Shown: positions 17,846 through 27,330, numbered from the stretch's first letter. The stretch is 64,000 bases of DNA from Danxiaibacter flavus (GCF_041060425.1 NZ_JAULBC010000002.1:496001-560000), one strand, 5' to 3'. Notes: generated by a model from the sequence alone, not told the origin. Made by a program: numbers and translations.

Positions 17846-20152
17846 TTGAAATTAACACTCTCCGTAGCGTTGCTTTTTATAACGACCACAGCATTGCATG
17901 CCCAAAACCGAGCAGCAAAAACTATTGGAAACACGAAGCCCCTGATACGTTGCGCCACTATGGAGCATTTGGAGGTATGGAAAAGAAAAACTGCTGCTGA
18001 ACGAGCTTCTACTACTTCAGCTAACAACCGTCAACAATCCACGACTGTCACTTCGGGCAAAACCGCAGAAAAAAAATACAACTTAAAAACAACCGTGTAT
18101 GTGCCGGTTGTTTTTCATATTGTGCTACCAGACGCCGCGCAGGTTTCTGATGCGGATGTTGCGAGACAACTTGTATTGCTAAATACTGATTTTGCGGGAA
18201 AAAATACAGATGCCACAGATATCCCCGCAGGTTTTAAATCGTTATTCGGCGAGTGCAAGATCCAGTTTAAAATAGCCAGAACCGATCCTTCAGGTAAACT
18301 AACTTCAGGAATTGAAAGAAAAAACAGTTCTGTCAAGTTTGATCCGAATGCTGATACAGACAATATAAAGGTTGCTGCGAACGGCGGCCTTGATGCATGG
18401 GACGCAACGAAGTACTACAACGTTTGGGTGGGTGATAATACGGATGGAATACTTGGATACGGTACATTTCCCGGTGTGGACCCAAATAAAATGCAGGGTG
18501 TTGTAGTGAATTATATTGGCTTTGGAAGTAATCCCTGTTATACGGTTTCATCTTATGGCCTGGGCAGGACACTGGTCCATGAAACCGGTCACTTCTTTGG
18601 ACTATTTCATATTTGGGGAGACGATGATCAGGATGCAGCCAAATGCAGCGGTGACGATTTCAGACAATTGGATGGAACCGACCATTTTCCTACAGGACTG
18701 TTTAATCCTGCTGGACAAGGCAACGGACCAAATGATGTGGGAGATACTCCTAACATGGCCTCATACACCCGGGATTGTCCGACAGGTGTTGCAACTGACA
18801 GTTGTTCACCAGATTCGCGCGGAAGATTATACCAGGACTTTATGGATTACACTGAAGATCCCTGTTATCGCATGTTTACATTAAAGCAGGTTGAGCGGAT
18901 GGAATATGCTTATGATAACTTCAGAAACTCTTTCAGCTCATCCAATACAGCCAATCCTCCGGCAGGATTACCAACCTATGATCTTGCTGTTTCAAATTTT
19001 GTAAATCCCGGAGGAAGTGAATTGATTGATTGCGCTGTTATTCAATATCCATCGGAAACACAATGTAGTTCTGGCCTGATACCCAAAGTCACTATAACCA
19101 ATAATGGTACAGCTACCATTACATCTTTTACAGCTACGCTGTCGCTGAACGGAACAACAGCGGCCACTGTTAATGTTACCAATGTTTCTCTTGCCACTAC
19201 CCAGTCAATGGTGGTAACTTTTTCAAACATATCACCTGTTGCAGGAAATAATACCATAGCAGTAACGGTTTCTGCTCCTAACGGCCAAACCGATCAGAAC
19301 ACCGCGAACAATTCTTTAAGTACAATATTTAAGGCTTCATCTTCAAACGCAGCGCCACTTGTAGAAGGATTTGAGGGTACTACCTTCCCTCCTGCCAACT
19401 GGAATATCGTTCAAACGCCTGTAGATAATATTACCTGGGATAGATCAACCTTTGCTGCTAAAACAGGTTCTGCTTCGGCATACCTGAACAGCTACAATTA
19501 TGAAAGCGAAGGAAAGATAGATGCGCTCATTTCGCCGCTTGTAAGTTTCAGCAATGTGGACTCTGTATTTATTAAGTTTGACATTGCAAGTGCATCGTAC
19601 AACAACCCTTCCTCCCAGACATTGCCACTTGATACGCTGGCCGTATTTATCAGTACAGATTGCGGTGCCACATACAAGCAGGTTTACAAAAAATGGGGAA
19701 CAAATCTTGTCACCGTTCAAGGCGCAGTCACGACTGAATTTGTACCCAACGCCAATCAGTGGCGCACTGATTCTGTAAACGTTACTTCTGTTACGGGGAA
19801 TACAGCATCAATCCGCGTAAAATTCCAATACACCGAGAATTTCAACAACAATACTTACATTGATAACGTAAACATTTATACCAAGACCTATCCGGCATTA
19901 CTTAAGCAAAATGGATATCTCGTCTATCCAAACCCCACAACCGGCATGGTACTGGTTCAACACCTTGTACTCCCGGTTAATCTAAAGAGTATAAATGTTT
20001 ATAGCACGACAGGCCAATTGGTTTACAGTCAAAATATAGCTTCACCAAGCACTAATATTTATGTAAACTTATCAAACCTCGCTTCCGGATTGTATGTGGT
20101 ACGATTGATTTATTCAGATAAGAATGTGAGCCAGAAGATAATTAAATACTAG
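17846..20152 (+). CDS. Secreted M43 (pappalysin-type) zinc metalloprotease with T9SS C-terminal domain
   Basis: 768 aa, start at TTG 17846 because it gives a clean signal peptide (MKLTLSVALLFITTTALHAQ) and no ATG is in frame upstream. The zinc site HETGHFFGLFH is at 245-255 (His245, Glu246, His249, His255) and the Met-turn is FMDYTED near residue 330. A CARDB/Ig-like segment covers about 380-490, and a choice-of-anchor/MAM-like beta domain about 505-690. The last ~75 residues (YPNPTTG ... QKIIKY) are a Por-type T9SS sorting signal. It is predicted to be secreted across the outer membrane and to degrade extracellular protein. The nearest features downstream are repeats. Confidence 0.92.
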   Translation: MKLTLSVALLFITTTALHAQNRAAKTIGNTKPLIRCATMEHLEVWKRKTAAERASTTSANNRQQSTTVTSGKTAEKKYNLKTTVYVPVVFHIVLPDAAQVSDADVARQLVLLNTDFAGKNTDATDIPAGFKSLFGECKIQFKIARTDPSGKLTSGIERKNSSVKFDPNADTDNIKVAANGGLDAWDATKYYNVWVGDNTDGILGYGTFPGVDPNKMQGVVVNYIGFGSNPCYTVSSYGLGRTLVHETGHFFGLFHIWGDDDQDAAKCSGDDFRQLDGTDHFPTGLFNPAGQGNGPNDVGDTPNMASYTRDCPTGVATDSCSPDSRGRLYQDFMDYTEDPCYRMFTLKQVERMEYAYDNFRNSFSSSNTANPPAGLPTYDLAVSNFVNPGGSELIDCAVIQYPSETQCSSGLIPKVTITNNGTATITSFTATLSLNGTTAATVNVTNVSLATTQSMVVTFSNISPVAGNNTIAVTVSAPNGQTDQNTANNSLSTIFKASSSNAAPLVEGFEGTTFPPANWNIVQTPVDNITWDRSTFAAKTGSASAYLNSYNYESEGKIDALISPLVSFSNVDSVFIKFDIASASYNNPSSQTLPLDTLAVFISTDCGATYKQVYKKWGTNLVTVQGAVTTEFVPNANQWRTDSVNVTSVTGNTASIRVKFQYTENFNNNTYIDNVNIYTKTYPALLKQNGYLVYPNPTTGMVLVQHLVLPVNLKSINVYSTTGQLVYSQNIASPSTNIYVNLSNLASGLYVVRLIYSDKNVSQKIIKY

Positions 20153-20157
20153 AAGAA

Positions 20158-20198
20158 GTGAATGGTCAATGGTGAATAGTGAAAGGTGAAGCCTGTGA
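20158..20198. repeat. GTGAATGGTCAATGG word array after the M43 gene
   Basis: Repeats of TGAATGG / TCAATGG / TGAATAG / TGAAAGG start six bases after the stop of the M43 gene. The same words, on the other strand, lie at 20541-20608. The 20199-20475 remainder of the spacer has no recognisable gene. Confidence 0.8.
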
Positions 20199-20475
20199 AT
20201 TGATAAGAAGCTTGTTGAGTGTGCAATTTCGGCGAAAGAACTGTATTTGTGGGATTGATGAGGAATGAACGTATTATCGGCAAGGCCTTACACAGAGCGT
20301 CACGGAGCAGGCACTGAGCTGCATGAAGATCATGGTCAGATCTTCCAGAATCCAATCACGTAATAACTCTTTTCTAGACCTGTCATTGGCAAGATAGATA
20401 GCCCATTCAATGGATACCTGGTATTCTCCTAATCAGGTATAGCATTTATTCCTGATTAACTGAAACCAATAACAA

Positions 20476-20504
20476 AAACGAGAGACTTTAACGGTCTCTC
20501 GTTT
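20476..20504. terminator. Bidirectional Rho-independent terminator
   Basis: AAACGAGAGAC pairs with GTCTCTCGTTT over 11 bp around a 7-nt loop. T-rich tails follow both ways (TATATTTTT on plus, TTGTTATT on minus), so it may end both the M43 and the TlpA-like transcripts. Confidence 0.75.
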
Positions 20505-20540
20505 ATATTTTTAGAGCTGTAAAAGAAAAACCCACGCCGC

Positions 20541-20608
20541 CTGCACCTTTCACCATTCACCATTCACTCTTCACTTTTTCTTAATGACCATTCACCATTG
20601 ACAATCAC
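20541..20608. repeat. CACCATTCACCATTCACT word array after the TlpA-like gene
   Basis: On the minus strand the words TGTCAATGG / TGAATGG / TGAAGAG begin two bases after the TAA of the TlpA-like gene. Complementary to the array at 20158-20198, so the two converging genes each carry one. Confidence 0.8.
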
Positions 20609-20609
20609 G

Positions 20610-21083
20610 TTACTCTGCGAGCAATTTCCCAACCATGTCATCCAGCGCATTTTCAGGAGCATCTATGGCAACAATTTTTCCTTTCTTATTAATGAGATAG
20701 GTGTTGGGAATGTAGGTAACCTGCCATGGACCGGCAACCTCACCTTGCGGATCATTAACCTGTATCCATTTAATGTTATTTTCCACTACGGCGCGCTTCC
20801 AGGCGTTGGCATTGTTATCAACTGAAATACCATAGATCTCGAAACCTTTTTCCTTGTATTTGCTATACAAAGTCTGCAAATGCGGAATGCTTCTTCTGCA
20901 TGGTCCGCACCAGCTTGCCCAAAAATCAATTAAGATCACTTTATCCTTAAGTGAAGAGAGTTTTACCAGATTCCCTTTTGAATCTTTCAATTGTATTTCC
21001 GGTACAGAAGTACCTGTTTTTGGTTGTGCCTGCAGAAGGAATGCTGCTGCCAGAAAAACTGTTACGAAAAGCGCTTTTTTCAC
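20610..21083 (-). CDS. TlpA-family periplasmic thioredoxin-like reductase
   Basis: 157 aa from GTG 21083, giving the signal peptide MKKALFVTVFLAAAFLLQAQ; the TTG ten codons upstream would put charged residues ahead of it. The thioredoxin motif WASWCGPCRRSIP is at about residues 57-69, with cis-Pro in YIPNTYLI. It should reduce or form disulfides in periplasmic proteins. It starts 31 bp after the stop of the putative porin gene, on the same strand, so the two are probably one operon. Confidence 0.9.
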   Translation of the reverse strand: MKKALFVTVFLAAAFLLQAQPKTGTSVPEIQLKDSKGNLVKLSSLKDKVILIDFWASWCGPCRRSIPHLQTLYSKYKEKGFEIYGISVDNNANAWKRAVVENNIKWIQVNDPQGEVAGPWQVTYIPNTYLINKKGKIVAIDAPENALDDMVGKLLAE

Positions 21084-21114
21084 TATAATTGTTTTAATAA
21101 AGTCATTAACCAAT

Positions 21115-23151
21115 TTAATTTACAAAACTCCACCAGAATCCAAATCTAAACCACAATCCTTTTCCGGGATAATGATCTACCGAGAAGTTGGGATGCGTAA
21201 AGCCAACATTTGATCCCTGCAGATTTAACGCATTAAGGTTCTCCAGACGTATAAATGCTTTAAAACTTTTTATTCTGAAATTCAGGAAGACATCGATGTC
21301 GGGCCTGTTCGCCGTTTTATACTCATTTTGATAGAAGAACTGCCCGACAAAAGGTGAATAGTTAGCGGGCTTAAATGGCGTGTAATACCTCACCTCGAAG
21401 CCGGTAGAAAGGAAGAGGTTTTTATAAAAATTGCCTTCCAATGCTATCCTGTTCCTGGTTAAAACATTCGGTAGATTAACCGGCGGATTGCCGGCTGGCT
21501 GCTGAAGGTATAGCTCTGTGTACCAATTGAACAATCTGCTAAGCCTGAATTTCTTTTCACCGCCTAATTGCAGAATATTAAACAACGTAGATTCCTGCTT
21601 TGGCTCAAAAAAGTTATCAAAATAAGAGTAGTTACTAACGATGTAATAATTACCCGTAAGTTTTAACTGTAGCGTTGGCAGATAAAGGTTTGCAAATATT
21701 CGTGTGGTATTCTCTTTATTGAAATCCTTCCCCATTATAACCGGGAATGTAGTTGGATTATTATAGATATAAGAAGGCGTCCTGTTCACGTTTTGAAAAC
21801 CCGCTTCAAGCGTTCCTACCTTTTTACCTAATGAGCGGCTAAGACTAATGTATGCTGAATAGTCTCCAATATAATTCCCTCCGACATAAAACTGGGCATT
21901 GGCCAGCACATCCCATTTTTGATTTCTTGTTCTGTTGCGATATTCCCCTGTTACGTAGATATTACTGAGGCTCGCATCACGGATCGTATCGAACTGCCCC
22001 TTCAGACTCTGAAACACAATGCCAAGTTTCAAAAATTGGTTGAGATTATTTTTTTCCGGGAACGTAAGAATGCTGAGCTCGTTGGTCATGTTCTTCCACG
22101 TATCCTTGAATCTTACGGAGTCTGATGCGTTATAATAATTGAAGAAGGCGACATAGCTGGCCGGAACGGGAAGATAATCCTGGAAGATATATTGCGCGTT
22201 TGTATAGCTGAACGTGTGCTGTAATCTTAGCCTCGGATAAAATAGTTTGTAGGTAATAGAATCTGTAACCAGCGAATCTTTTTTACCCAGATCATAGTAA
22301 TGCCTGAAGAAAATGGTATTGTTCTTATACTGGGTTCCTGTAACAATGTTTGTATTAAAGAAATTTCTTGATGTTCCGTTTCCATTGCCTATTCGGGTTT
22401 GCAGCTCATACGGGTCGCCTAATTGCAAACTATCCAGCTTTTTCTCGTCAATGACGCCACCGTTTTCAGAAGATTTCAGGTTATTGCTGATAAATATGAA
22501 ATAGATGCCGTAGCGTTTATTGCTTGTTTGATAGAAGCTGTTAAACCGTATGTTATTGTGGCTTGTATTCTGACTACGGTAAGTGCCCGGCGCATTCAGA
22601 AACCTGTATTCAAAAGCAAAATTGAAGTTGCTCTGCCGGTTTTGCGTATGCAGCAAGTTGATCATTTGCTCGGACTTGCTTCCTAACAAATATGCCAGCT
22701 CTGTATATGGCCTTGTCGTTTGAAAGAAACGCGTTCCCTCAAGCGTAAATTGATAAATATCGAAAGAATGAAATCCCGGATCAAAGCCAGGCTTCATATA
22801 TGGCTTAAACAGTAAAGAATAAGCCGCCGTACCATAGTTACCAAGATCATTATACGTGTAAGGCAAAGGATACTTCGCCCTGAAATCGCTTATTGATGAA
22901 TCCAACCGGTGAATGCGTGATGAGTCAAAATATTTGAAATTGATGGTAATGGAATCTTCAAACTGATCGCGATGTTTCAGTGTTAATGAATCTTTGCTCC
23001 GCTTAATGGGCCGTCCCTGGTTGTCGTAAGTAACCTGAGATTGGTTTGCTCCCGGTAAGGTTAGTGTGGGCTGCTGTGCATGCACGCTTTTGAATGAAAA
23101 TGCAAAAGCGATCAACATAAAAAGAAATAAAATACCTTTTCTATTGTACAT
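21115..23151 (-). CDS. Putative outer-membrane porin (PF14121 family)
   Basis: 678 aa from ATG 23151 (MYNRKGILFLFMLIAFAFS), with a signal peptide ending at VHAQQ. The remainder alternates short hydrophobic/aromatic strands (FNFAFEYRF, YGIYFIFISNN, TIFFRHYYDLG, GLWFRFGFWWSFVN at the very end), the pattern of a transmembrane beta-barrel with a C-terminal aromatic residue nearby. The family is annotated in Bacteroidota as 'putative porin'; substrate unknown. It is followed by a TlpA-like gene. Confidence 0.82.
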   Translation of the reverse strand: MYNRKGILFLFMLIAFAFSFKSVHAQQPTLTLPGANQSQVTYDNQGRPIKRSKDSLTLKHRDQFEDSITINFKYFDSSRIHRLDSSISDFRAKYPLPYTYNDLGNYGTAAYSLLFKPYMKPGFDPGFHSFDIYQFTLEGTRFFQTTRPYTELAYLLGSKSEQMINLLHTQNRQSNFNFAFEYRFLNAPGTYRSQNTSHNNIRFNSFYQTSNKRYGIYFIFISNNLKSSENGGVIDEKKLDSLQLGDPYELQTRIGNGNGTSRNFFNTNIVTGTQYKNNTIFFRHYYDLGKKDSLVTDSITYKLFYPRLRLQHTFSYTNAQYIFQDYLPVPASYVAFFNYYNASDSVRFKDTWKNMTNELSILTFPEKNNLNQFLKLGIVFQSLKGQFDTIRDASLSNIYVTGEYRNRTRNQKWDVLANAQFYVGGNYIGDYSAYISLSRSLGKKVGTLEAGFQNVNRTPSYIYNNPTTFPVIMGKDFNKENTTRIFANLYLPTLQLKLTGNYYIVSNYSYFDNFFEPKQESTLFNILQLGGEKKFRLSRLFNWYTELYLQQPAGNPPVNLPNVLTRNRIALEGNFYKNLFLSTGFEVRYYTPFKPANYSPFVGQFFYQNEYKTANRPDIDVFLNFRIKSFKAFIRLENLNALNLQGSNVGFTHPNFSVDHYPGKGLWFRFGFWWSFVN

Positions 23152-23227
23152 GCAGTATAATGATTTACAAACTAAACGCAAACAATTCAAATAAAAGCTT
23201 AAAGGTTGGTTTCAAAGCTCAAAGCCG

Positions 23228-23264
23228 CTAAGTAATACGTTGTAAGTTATACGTTGTACGTTTA
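23228..23264. repeat. TACGTTGTAAGTTATACGTT word array
   Basis: Repeats of TACGTTGTA, AGTTATACG and TTGTACGTT between the porin and purine phosphorylase genes. The same word family recurs at 24267-24372, 30495-30526, 36431-36466 and 63005-63046. Confidence 0.8.
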
Positions 23265-23330
23265 AGCTGCTTTAAATGTCTATAGACAGAGAAAGTGACA
23301 TTGAAATTCTCGAGTTTTTTCGTTGCAATC

Positions 23331-23364
23331 ATTGTCAATTATCCCTTTTCAATTGTCAATTATC
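23331..23364. repeat. ATTGTCAATTATC word array after the purine phosphorylase stop
   Basis: Two near copies of ATTGTCAATTATC with a TTTTCA link. On the minus strand the array begins about ten bases beyond the stop codon of the phosphorylase gene. Confidence 0.75.
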
Positions 23365-23374
23365 TTCACCTTAT

Positions 23375-24187
23375 TTACACGAGTGCCTTAAACAGCGCTG
23401 TCAACTTCGGCTCGGCTTCTTTTGCAGCAGCCAGCACTTCTTCGTGCGTGATAATATTATCATCTTCGCGAATTCCAATATCAGTTACCACGCTAACAGC
23501 AAACACTTTCATTCCCGCATGAACCGCCACTATTACTTCCTGAACGGTACTCATGCCCACAACATCTCCGCCGGCGATTTTTATCAACTTATATTCAGCC
23601 CTGGTTTCAAATGTTGGTCCGGTTACAGCAGTATATACACCTTCATGTAAATGAAAGCCTAACTGCTTGCCGGCGGTCTTCGCCTTCTCAATTAATTCGC
23701 GGCTATAAGGTTCACTCATATCCGGGAATCTTGTTCCTATCTCATCTTCATTTTTTCCGATTAAAGGGTTGGCTGTAAAAAAGCTGATATGATCTTTAAT
23801 GATCATCAGATCGCCAACTTTATAAGCAGGATTAACACTTCCGGCAGCATTGGATAACAGCAGGGTGTGCACACCAAGCATTTTCATGACCCTGATAGGG
23901 AAAGAAACCTGTTGAGAAGTGTATCCTTCATAGTAATGAAATCTTCCCGCCATTACAATTACTTTCTTGCCGTTCAGTTCTCCCAGGATCAATTTTCCGT
24001 GATGTCCCTCAACCGTACTAACGGGGAAATGCGGCAGTTCAGCATAAGCGATTTCCTTTTCCACAGATATTTCACTGATAAGATTTCCCAAGCCACTTCC
24101 GAGGACAATTCCAATTTCCGGGATAGCCTGGTATTTTGACTGGATATAGGCCGCTGTTTCTTTTAACTGCTGCATTACTAATGACAT
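23375..24187 (-). CDS. Purine-nucleoside phosphorylase
   Basis: Phosphorolysis of inosine/guanosine to base and ribose-1-phosphate. 270 aa from ATG 24187 (MSLVMQQLKETAAYIQ). Motifs: GSGLGNL (phosphate), FPVSTVEGHHGKL, GRFHYYEGY, LLLSNAAGSVNP, TGPTFETRAEY and GGDVVGMSTVQEV, all of the trimeric PNP class. A second ATG four codons later is possible. The nucleoside transporter at 16182-17759 may feed it, though they are not adjacent. Confidence 0.93.
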   Translation of the reverse strand: MSLVMQQLKETAAYIQSKYQAIPEIGIVLGSGLGNLISEISVEKEIAYAELPHFPVSTVEGHHGKLILGELNGKKVIVMAGRFHYYEGYTSQQVSFPIRVMKMLGVHTLLLSNAAGSVNPAYKVGDLMIIKDHISFFTANPLIGKNEDEIGTRFPDMSEPYSRELIEKAKTAGKQLGFHLHEGVYTAVTGPTFETRAEYKLIKIAGGDVVGMSTVQEVIVAVHAGMKVFAVSVVTDIGIREDDNIITHEEVLAAAKEAEPKLTALFKALV

Positions 24188-24224
24188 AGAAGTAATTTTA
24201 TTAAAGTGGGCAAATATACAGAGA

Positions 24225-24372
24225 AAGCAGTAAGGAGAAGCTGAAAGCCTAAAGCTCAAAGCTTAGAACTGGTTGTAAGTTGTGCGTTATACGTCGTACT
24301 TTTTTTGACGAGCTTAAAGCTTAAAGTCCAAAGCTTAAAACTGGTGATAAGTTGTACGTTATACATTTACGT
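24225..24372. repeat. AAAGCTTAAAG and TACGTTATAC word arrays
   Basis: AAAGCT(C/T)AAAG-type words (24225-24345) mixed with GTTGTACGTTATACA-type words. No gene. Continues into the dispersed repeat at 24405. Confidence 0.75.
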
Positions 24373-24404
24373 TTGCAAGATCATACTGAAACTGTCGAAC
24401 TAAT

Positions 24405-24545
24405 CTTTTCTTTCCTTTGTGCTCCTTTGAGCCTTGGCGCCTTTGTGCCCGCCCGTGCCGGATCGGACGGGGCAAAAAAAAGTCTGTGTTTCTCCGTGCC
24501 GCCCTGTCTCCGTGGTTCCCGGTACCTCTGTCTCCGTGGTTCAAA
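24405..24545. repeat. Dispersed ~120-140-bp repeat, copy 1 (GC-rich core)
   Basis: Words of CCTTTGTG(C/T)C and CTGTCTCCGTGGTTC flank a 27-bp GC-rich core at 24447-24473. The core is the exact reverse complement of 36360-36386, and the flanks also resemble those of that copy. A related core lies at about 32592-32620. It ends against the nusG terminator. Confidence 0.85.
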
Positions 24546-24570
24546 AAAAAAGCCACCCGAATCGGATGGC
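24543..24570 (-). terminator. Terminator of secE-nusG
   Basis: GCCATCCGA / CGGGTGGC hairpin (24552-24570 read on the minus strand, one U-G) followed by nine U, 22 bp after the nusG stop. Confidence 0.88.
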
Positions 24571-24592
24571 TCTCTATTACTTTCTTGTTGTA

Positions 24593-25174
24593 TTAGCTTA
24601 GTTTTTCTACCTGCATGTAGTTTAACTCGACAGGTGTGGAACGTCCAAAGATCTTAACAGTTACCTTTAATTTCTTCTTTTCATCATTCACTTCTTCAAT
24701 TACACCGTTGAAGTCGTTGAAAGGTCCTTCGATGATCTTGATAGTTTCACCAACAATAAACGGTTCGCTCATGGTAACTCCCTGATCATTCATCTCATCA
24801 ACCTTACCGAGCATTTTGTTTACTTCGGCTTTTCTTAAGGAGATGATGTTACCTTTTGAGCCTTTACCATCCGTTAAGAAATGCATGATGTTACTGATGT
24901 TGCTGATATAATGAATCATTTCATCATTCAGTTTACCTTCAGCAACCTCCAACATAACATAACCGGGAAAATAGTTTTTTTCGCGCATTACTTTTTTACC
25001 GTTCTGCACTTTATACACCTTTTCCATTGGAAGAAAAACCTGCTTAATGGAATCCGTCCAGCCGTTGCGTGATACTTCTTTGTCAAGCTGCTCTTTAACC
25101 TTGCGTTCTTTTCCGCTCACCACCCGCAGCACGTACCACTTACTTTCTGCCTGTTGCTCTTTTTCTTCAGCCAT
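24593..25174 (-). CDS. nusG: Transcription termination/antitermination protein NusG
   Basis: 193 aa. N-terminal NGN domain from KWYVLRVVSGKERKV through FPGYVML; C-terminal KOW domain EGPFNDFNGVIEEV. It binds RNA polymerase and modulates pausing, termination and coupling to ribosomes. It starts 5 bp after secE and is followed by a strong terminator: the usual next gene, rplK, is absent here. Confidence 0.96.
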   Translation of the reverse strand: MAEEKEQQAESKWYVLRVVSGKERKVKEQLDKEVSRNGWTDSIKQVFLPMEKVYKVQNGKKVMREKNYFPGYVMLEVAEGKLNDEMIHYISNISNIMHFLTDGKGSKGNIISLRKAEVNKMLGKVDEMNDQGVTMSEPFIVGETIKIIEGPFNDFNGVIEEVNDEKKKLKVTVKIFGRSTPVELNYMQVEKLS

Positions 25175-25179
25175 TTATT

Positions 25180-25374
25180 TTACTTGAAAAGTTGGTAAAC
25201 GAATTTCAGCAATGAATTGCTGGCAAAGTCCATAATCCATACCATCGCTGTTATTAAAACAGTTGCAACGAGTACTATTACAGTGCTTTGCTGCAATTGC
25301 GCCCATGTTGGCCAGGTCACTTTATCAAGCAACTCATGATATGATTCTCTGATGTATGTTGATACTTTATTCAT
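25180..25374 (-). CDS. secE: Preprotein translocase subunit SecE
   Basis: 64 aa from ATG 25374 (MNKVSTYIRESYHELLDK). One amphipathic helix with VTWPTW, the SecE signature, then a single membrane helix (VIVLVATVLITAMVWIMDF). It stabilises SecY in the translocon. Tightly linked to nusG. The longer upstream frame is rejected as it overlaps no conserved sequence. Confidence 0.95.
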   Translation of the reverse strand: MNKVSTYIRESYHELLDKVTWPTWAQLQQSTVIVLVATVLITAMVWIMDFASNSLLKFVYQLFK

Positions 25375-25478
25375 TACAGCGCTTTGAATGTTTTCCTTAT
25401 CAAAAAAGTCCCGAAAGATAAAACAAAAATTGAAAATACTCTTGAGCATTTTCAATTTCCAAGTTTACTTTTCTTTTG

Positions 25479-25549
25479 CACGGGCACTAGGATTCGAACC
25501 CAGATCAACGGTTTTGGAGACCGCTATTCTACCATTGAACTATGCCCGT
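25479..25549 (-). tRNA. tRNA-Trp(CCA)
   Basis: 71 nt. Acceptor ACGGGCA/TGCCCGT, anticodon stem GCGGT/ACCGT with loop CTCCAAA (CCA), T arm GGGTTCGAATCCT, discriminator G. It sits between tuf and secE, the common Bacteroidota arrangement. Confidence 0.95.
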
Positions 25550-25554
25550 AGAAA

Positions 25555-25594
25555 TCTAAAAGCTATCCGGCTTAACCGCAGGACAGCTTTTAGA
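25555..25594 (-). terminator. Stable hairpin between tuf and tRNA-Trp
   Basis: Arms 25555-25568 and 25581-25594 pair over 14 bp on the minus transcript with one G-U, around a 12-nt loop. It is only five bases upstream of tRNA-Trp and followed by just UUUC, so it may be a weak terminator/attenuator of tuf or a processing site. Confidence 0.5.
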
Positions 25595-25667
25595 TAATAT
25601 TGCAAAGATAATTTGTTTATTCTTTTGCAAAGCTTGTAGCCAAAGCTAAAGCTTAAAGGCTGCCAGC

Positions 25668-26855
25668 TTATTTCAAGATCTCAGTAACCTGACCAGCACC
25701 TACTGTACGGCCACCTTCGCGGATCGCGAATTTAAGACCTTTTTCCATCGCGATAGGCTGGATCAATTTTACAGAAAGGTTGATGTTATCACCAGGCATA
25801 ACCATTTCAGTTCCTTCTGGAAGCATACACTCACCAGTTACGTCAGTAGTTCTGAAGTAGAACTGAGGACGGTATTTGTTAAAGAACGGAGTGTGACGGC
25901 CACCTTCTTCTTTGCTCAGTACATAAACTTCACCTTTGAAGTCTGTGTGCGGAGTGATAGATTTTGGCTTACAGATTACCATACCACGACGGATATCTTT
26001 CTTTTCAATACCGCGTAACAGTAAACCTGCGTTGTCACCAGCCTGACCTTCGTCCAATAATTTTTTGAACATTTCAACACCGGTAACAGTAGAAGCTTTA
26101 GCTTCTTCCATCAGACCTACGATCTCGACAGCTTCACCAACTTTGATGATACCACGCTCGATACGACCTGTAGCAACAGTACCACGACCAGTGATAGAGA
26201 ATACGTCTTCAACGCTCATCAAGAAAGGAAGATCGATTGGACGAGGAGGCAGAGGAATATAAGAGTCAACAGCATCCATTAATTCATCGATAGCTTTAAC
26301 CCATTTTTCATCACCAGCCAATGCACCGGTTGCAGAACCTTTAATGATTGGAGTGTTATCACCATCAAAACCGTAAGAGCTTAACAGATCACGGATTTCC
26401 ATTTCAACCAGTTCCAACAATTCAGGATCGTCAACCAGATCAACTTTATTCATAAATACCACAATACGAGGAACGCCTACCTGACGAGCAAGAAGGATGT
26501 GTTCTTTTGTTTGAGGCATAGGACCATCAGTAGCAGCAACTACAAGGATAGCACCATCCATCTGCGCAGCACCTGTAATCATGTTTTTCACATAGTCAGC
26601 GTGACCAGGACAGTCAACGTGAGCATAGTGACGATTAGCAGTTTGATATTCTACGTGAGCAGTGTTAATGGTAATACCACGTTCTTTTTCTTCGGGCGCA
26701 CCATCAATTTCATCATACTTTTTCGCTTGTGCCAAACCTTTTTGTGACAAAATAGAAGTAATGGCAGCGGTAAGAGTTGTTTTACCGTGGTCTACGTGAC
26801 CAATGGTTCCAATGTTTACGTGAGGTTTCTCCCTCTTAAAGGTCTCTTTAGACAT
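25668..26855 (-). CDS. tuf: Elongation factor Tu
   Basis: 395 aa, delivers aminoacyl-tRNA to the ribosome as a GTPase. G1 GHVDHGKT at about 19-26, G2 with RGITINTAHVEY, G3 DCPGHADY, G4 NKVD, G5 SA/SATGA. Domains 2 and 3 are complete, ending in GAGQVTEILK. It lies downstream of tRNA-Gly and tRNA-Thr as in E. coli tufB. Confidence 0.98.
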   Translation of the reverse strand: MSKETFKREKPHVNIGTIGHVDHGKTTLTAAITSILSQKGLAQAKKYDEIDGAPEEKERGITINTAHVEYQTANRHYAHVDCPGHADYVKNMITGAAQMDGAILVVAATDGPMPQTKEHILLARQVGVPRIVVFMNKVDLVDDPELLELVEMEIRDLLSSYGFDGDNTPIIKGSATGALAGDEKWVKAIDELMDAVDSYIPLPPRPIDLPFLMSVEDVFSITGRGTVATGRIERGIIKVGEAVEIVGLMEEAKASTVTGVEMFKKLLDEGQAGDNAGLLLRGIEKKDIRRGMVICKPKSITPHTDFKGEVYVLSKEEGGRHTPFFNKYRPQFYFRTTDVTGECMLPEGTEMVMPGDNINLSVKLIQPIAMEKGLKFAIREGGRTVGAGQVTEILK

Positions 26856-27045
26856 CTTTATCGGTTTTAAATTGTGGTTTTAAAAATTAGAGCCCTGAAT
26901 AATTCCAAAGCTTTCGTGTTCTTATGTAATGATTACATTACCTTCTTCTTTCTTCACTTGTCTGAAACAAACAAACAATTGCTTTTGTTCTTTACCAGAC
27001 ATGCCTCCAAAAACAAAAAAATAAATTTTAAGTTCTTGAAGACAG

Positions 27046-27117
<72 letters not shown>

Positions 27118-27193
27118 TTTTCTCAGTTAGTAGTTTATAGTTGGGTGTCTTGCATCTGGTATCAAATACAAACATATACACCAAACTAAAAAG

Positions 27194-27266
27194 AGCGGAA
27201 GACGAGGGTCGAACCCGCAACCTATAGCTTGGAAGGCTATCGCTCTACCAATTGAGCTACTTCCGC
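27194..27266 (-). tRNA. tRNA-Gly(TCC)
   Basis: 73 nt; acceptor GCGGAAG/CTTCCGC, anticodon stem ATAGC/GCTAT with loop CTTCCAA (TCC), T arm GCGGGTTCGACCCTCGT. A near-perfect 20-bp palindrome (27286-27305) lies just upstream. Confidence 0.95.
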
Positions 27267-27285
27267 GTTTAATGTAAAAATGCAT

Positions 27286-27305
27286 TTGATTTGTTAACGA
27301 ATCAA
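27286..27305. promoter_or_regulatory. Near-perfect palindrome upstream of tRNA-Gly
   Basis: TTGATTTGTT / AACGAATCAA, a 20-bp palindrome with one mismatch pair, between the tRNA-Tyr terminator and tRNA-Gly. Candidate operator or promoter part for the Gly-Thr-tuf transcript; no consensus -7 element was found there. Confidence 0.35.
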
Positions 27306-27330
27306 CACATTTTTATTTAAAGAACTACAT

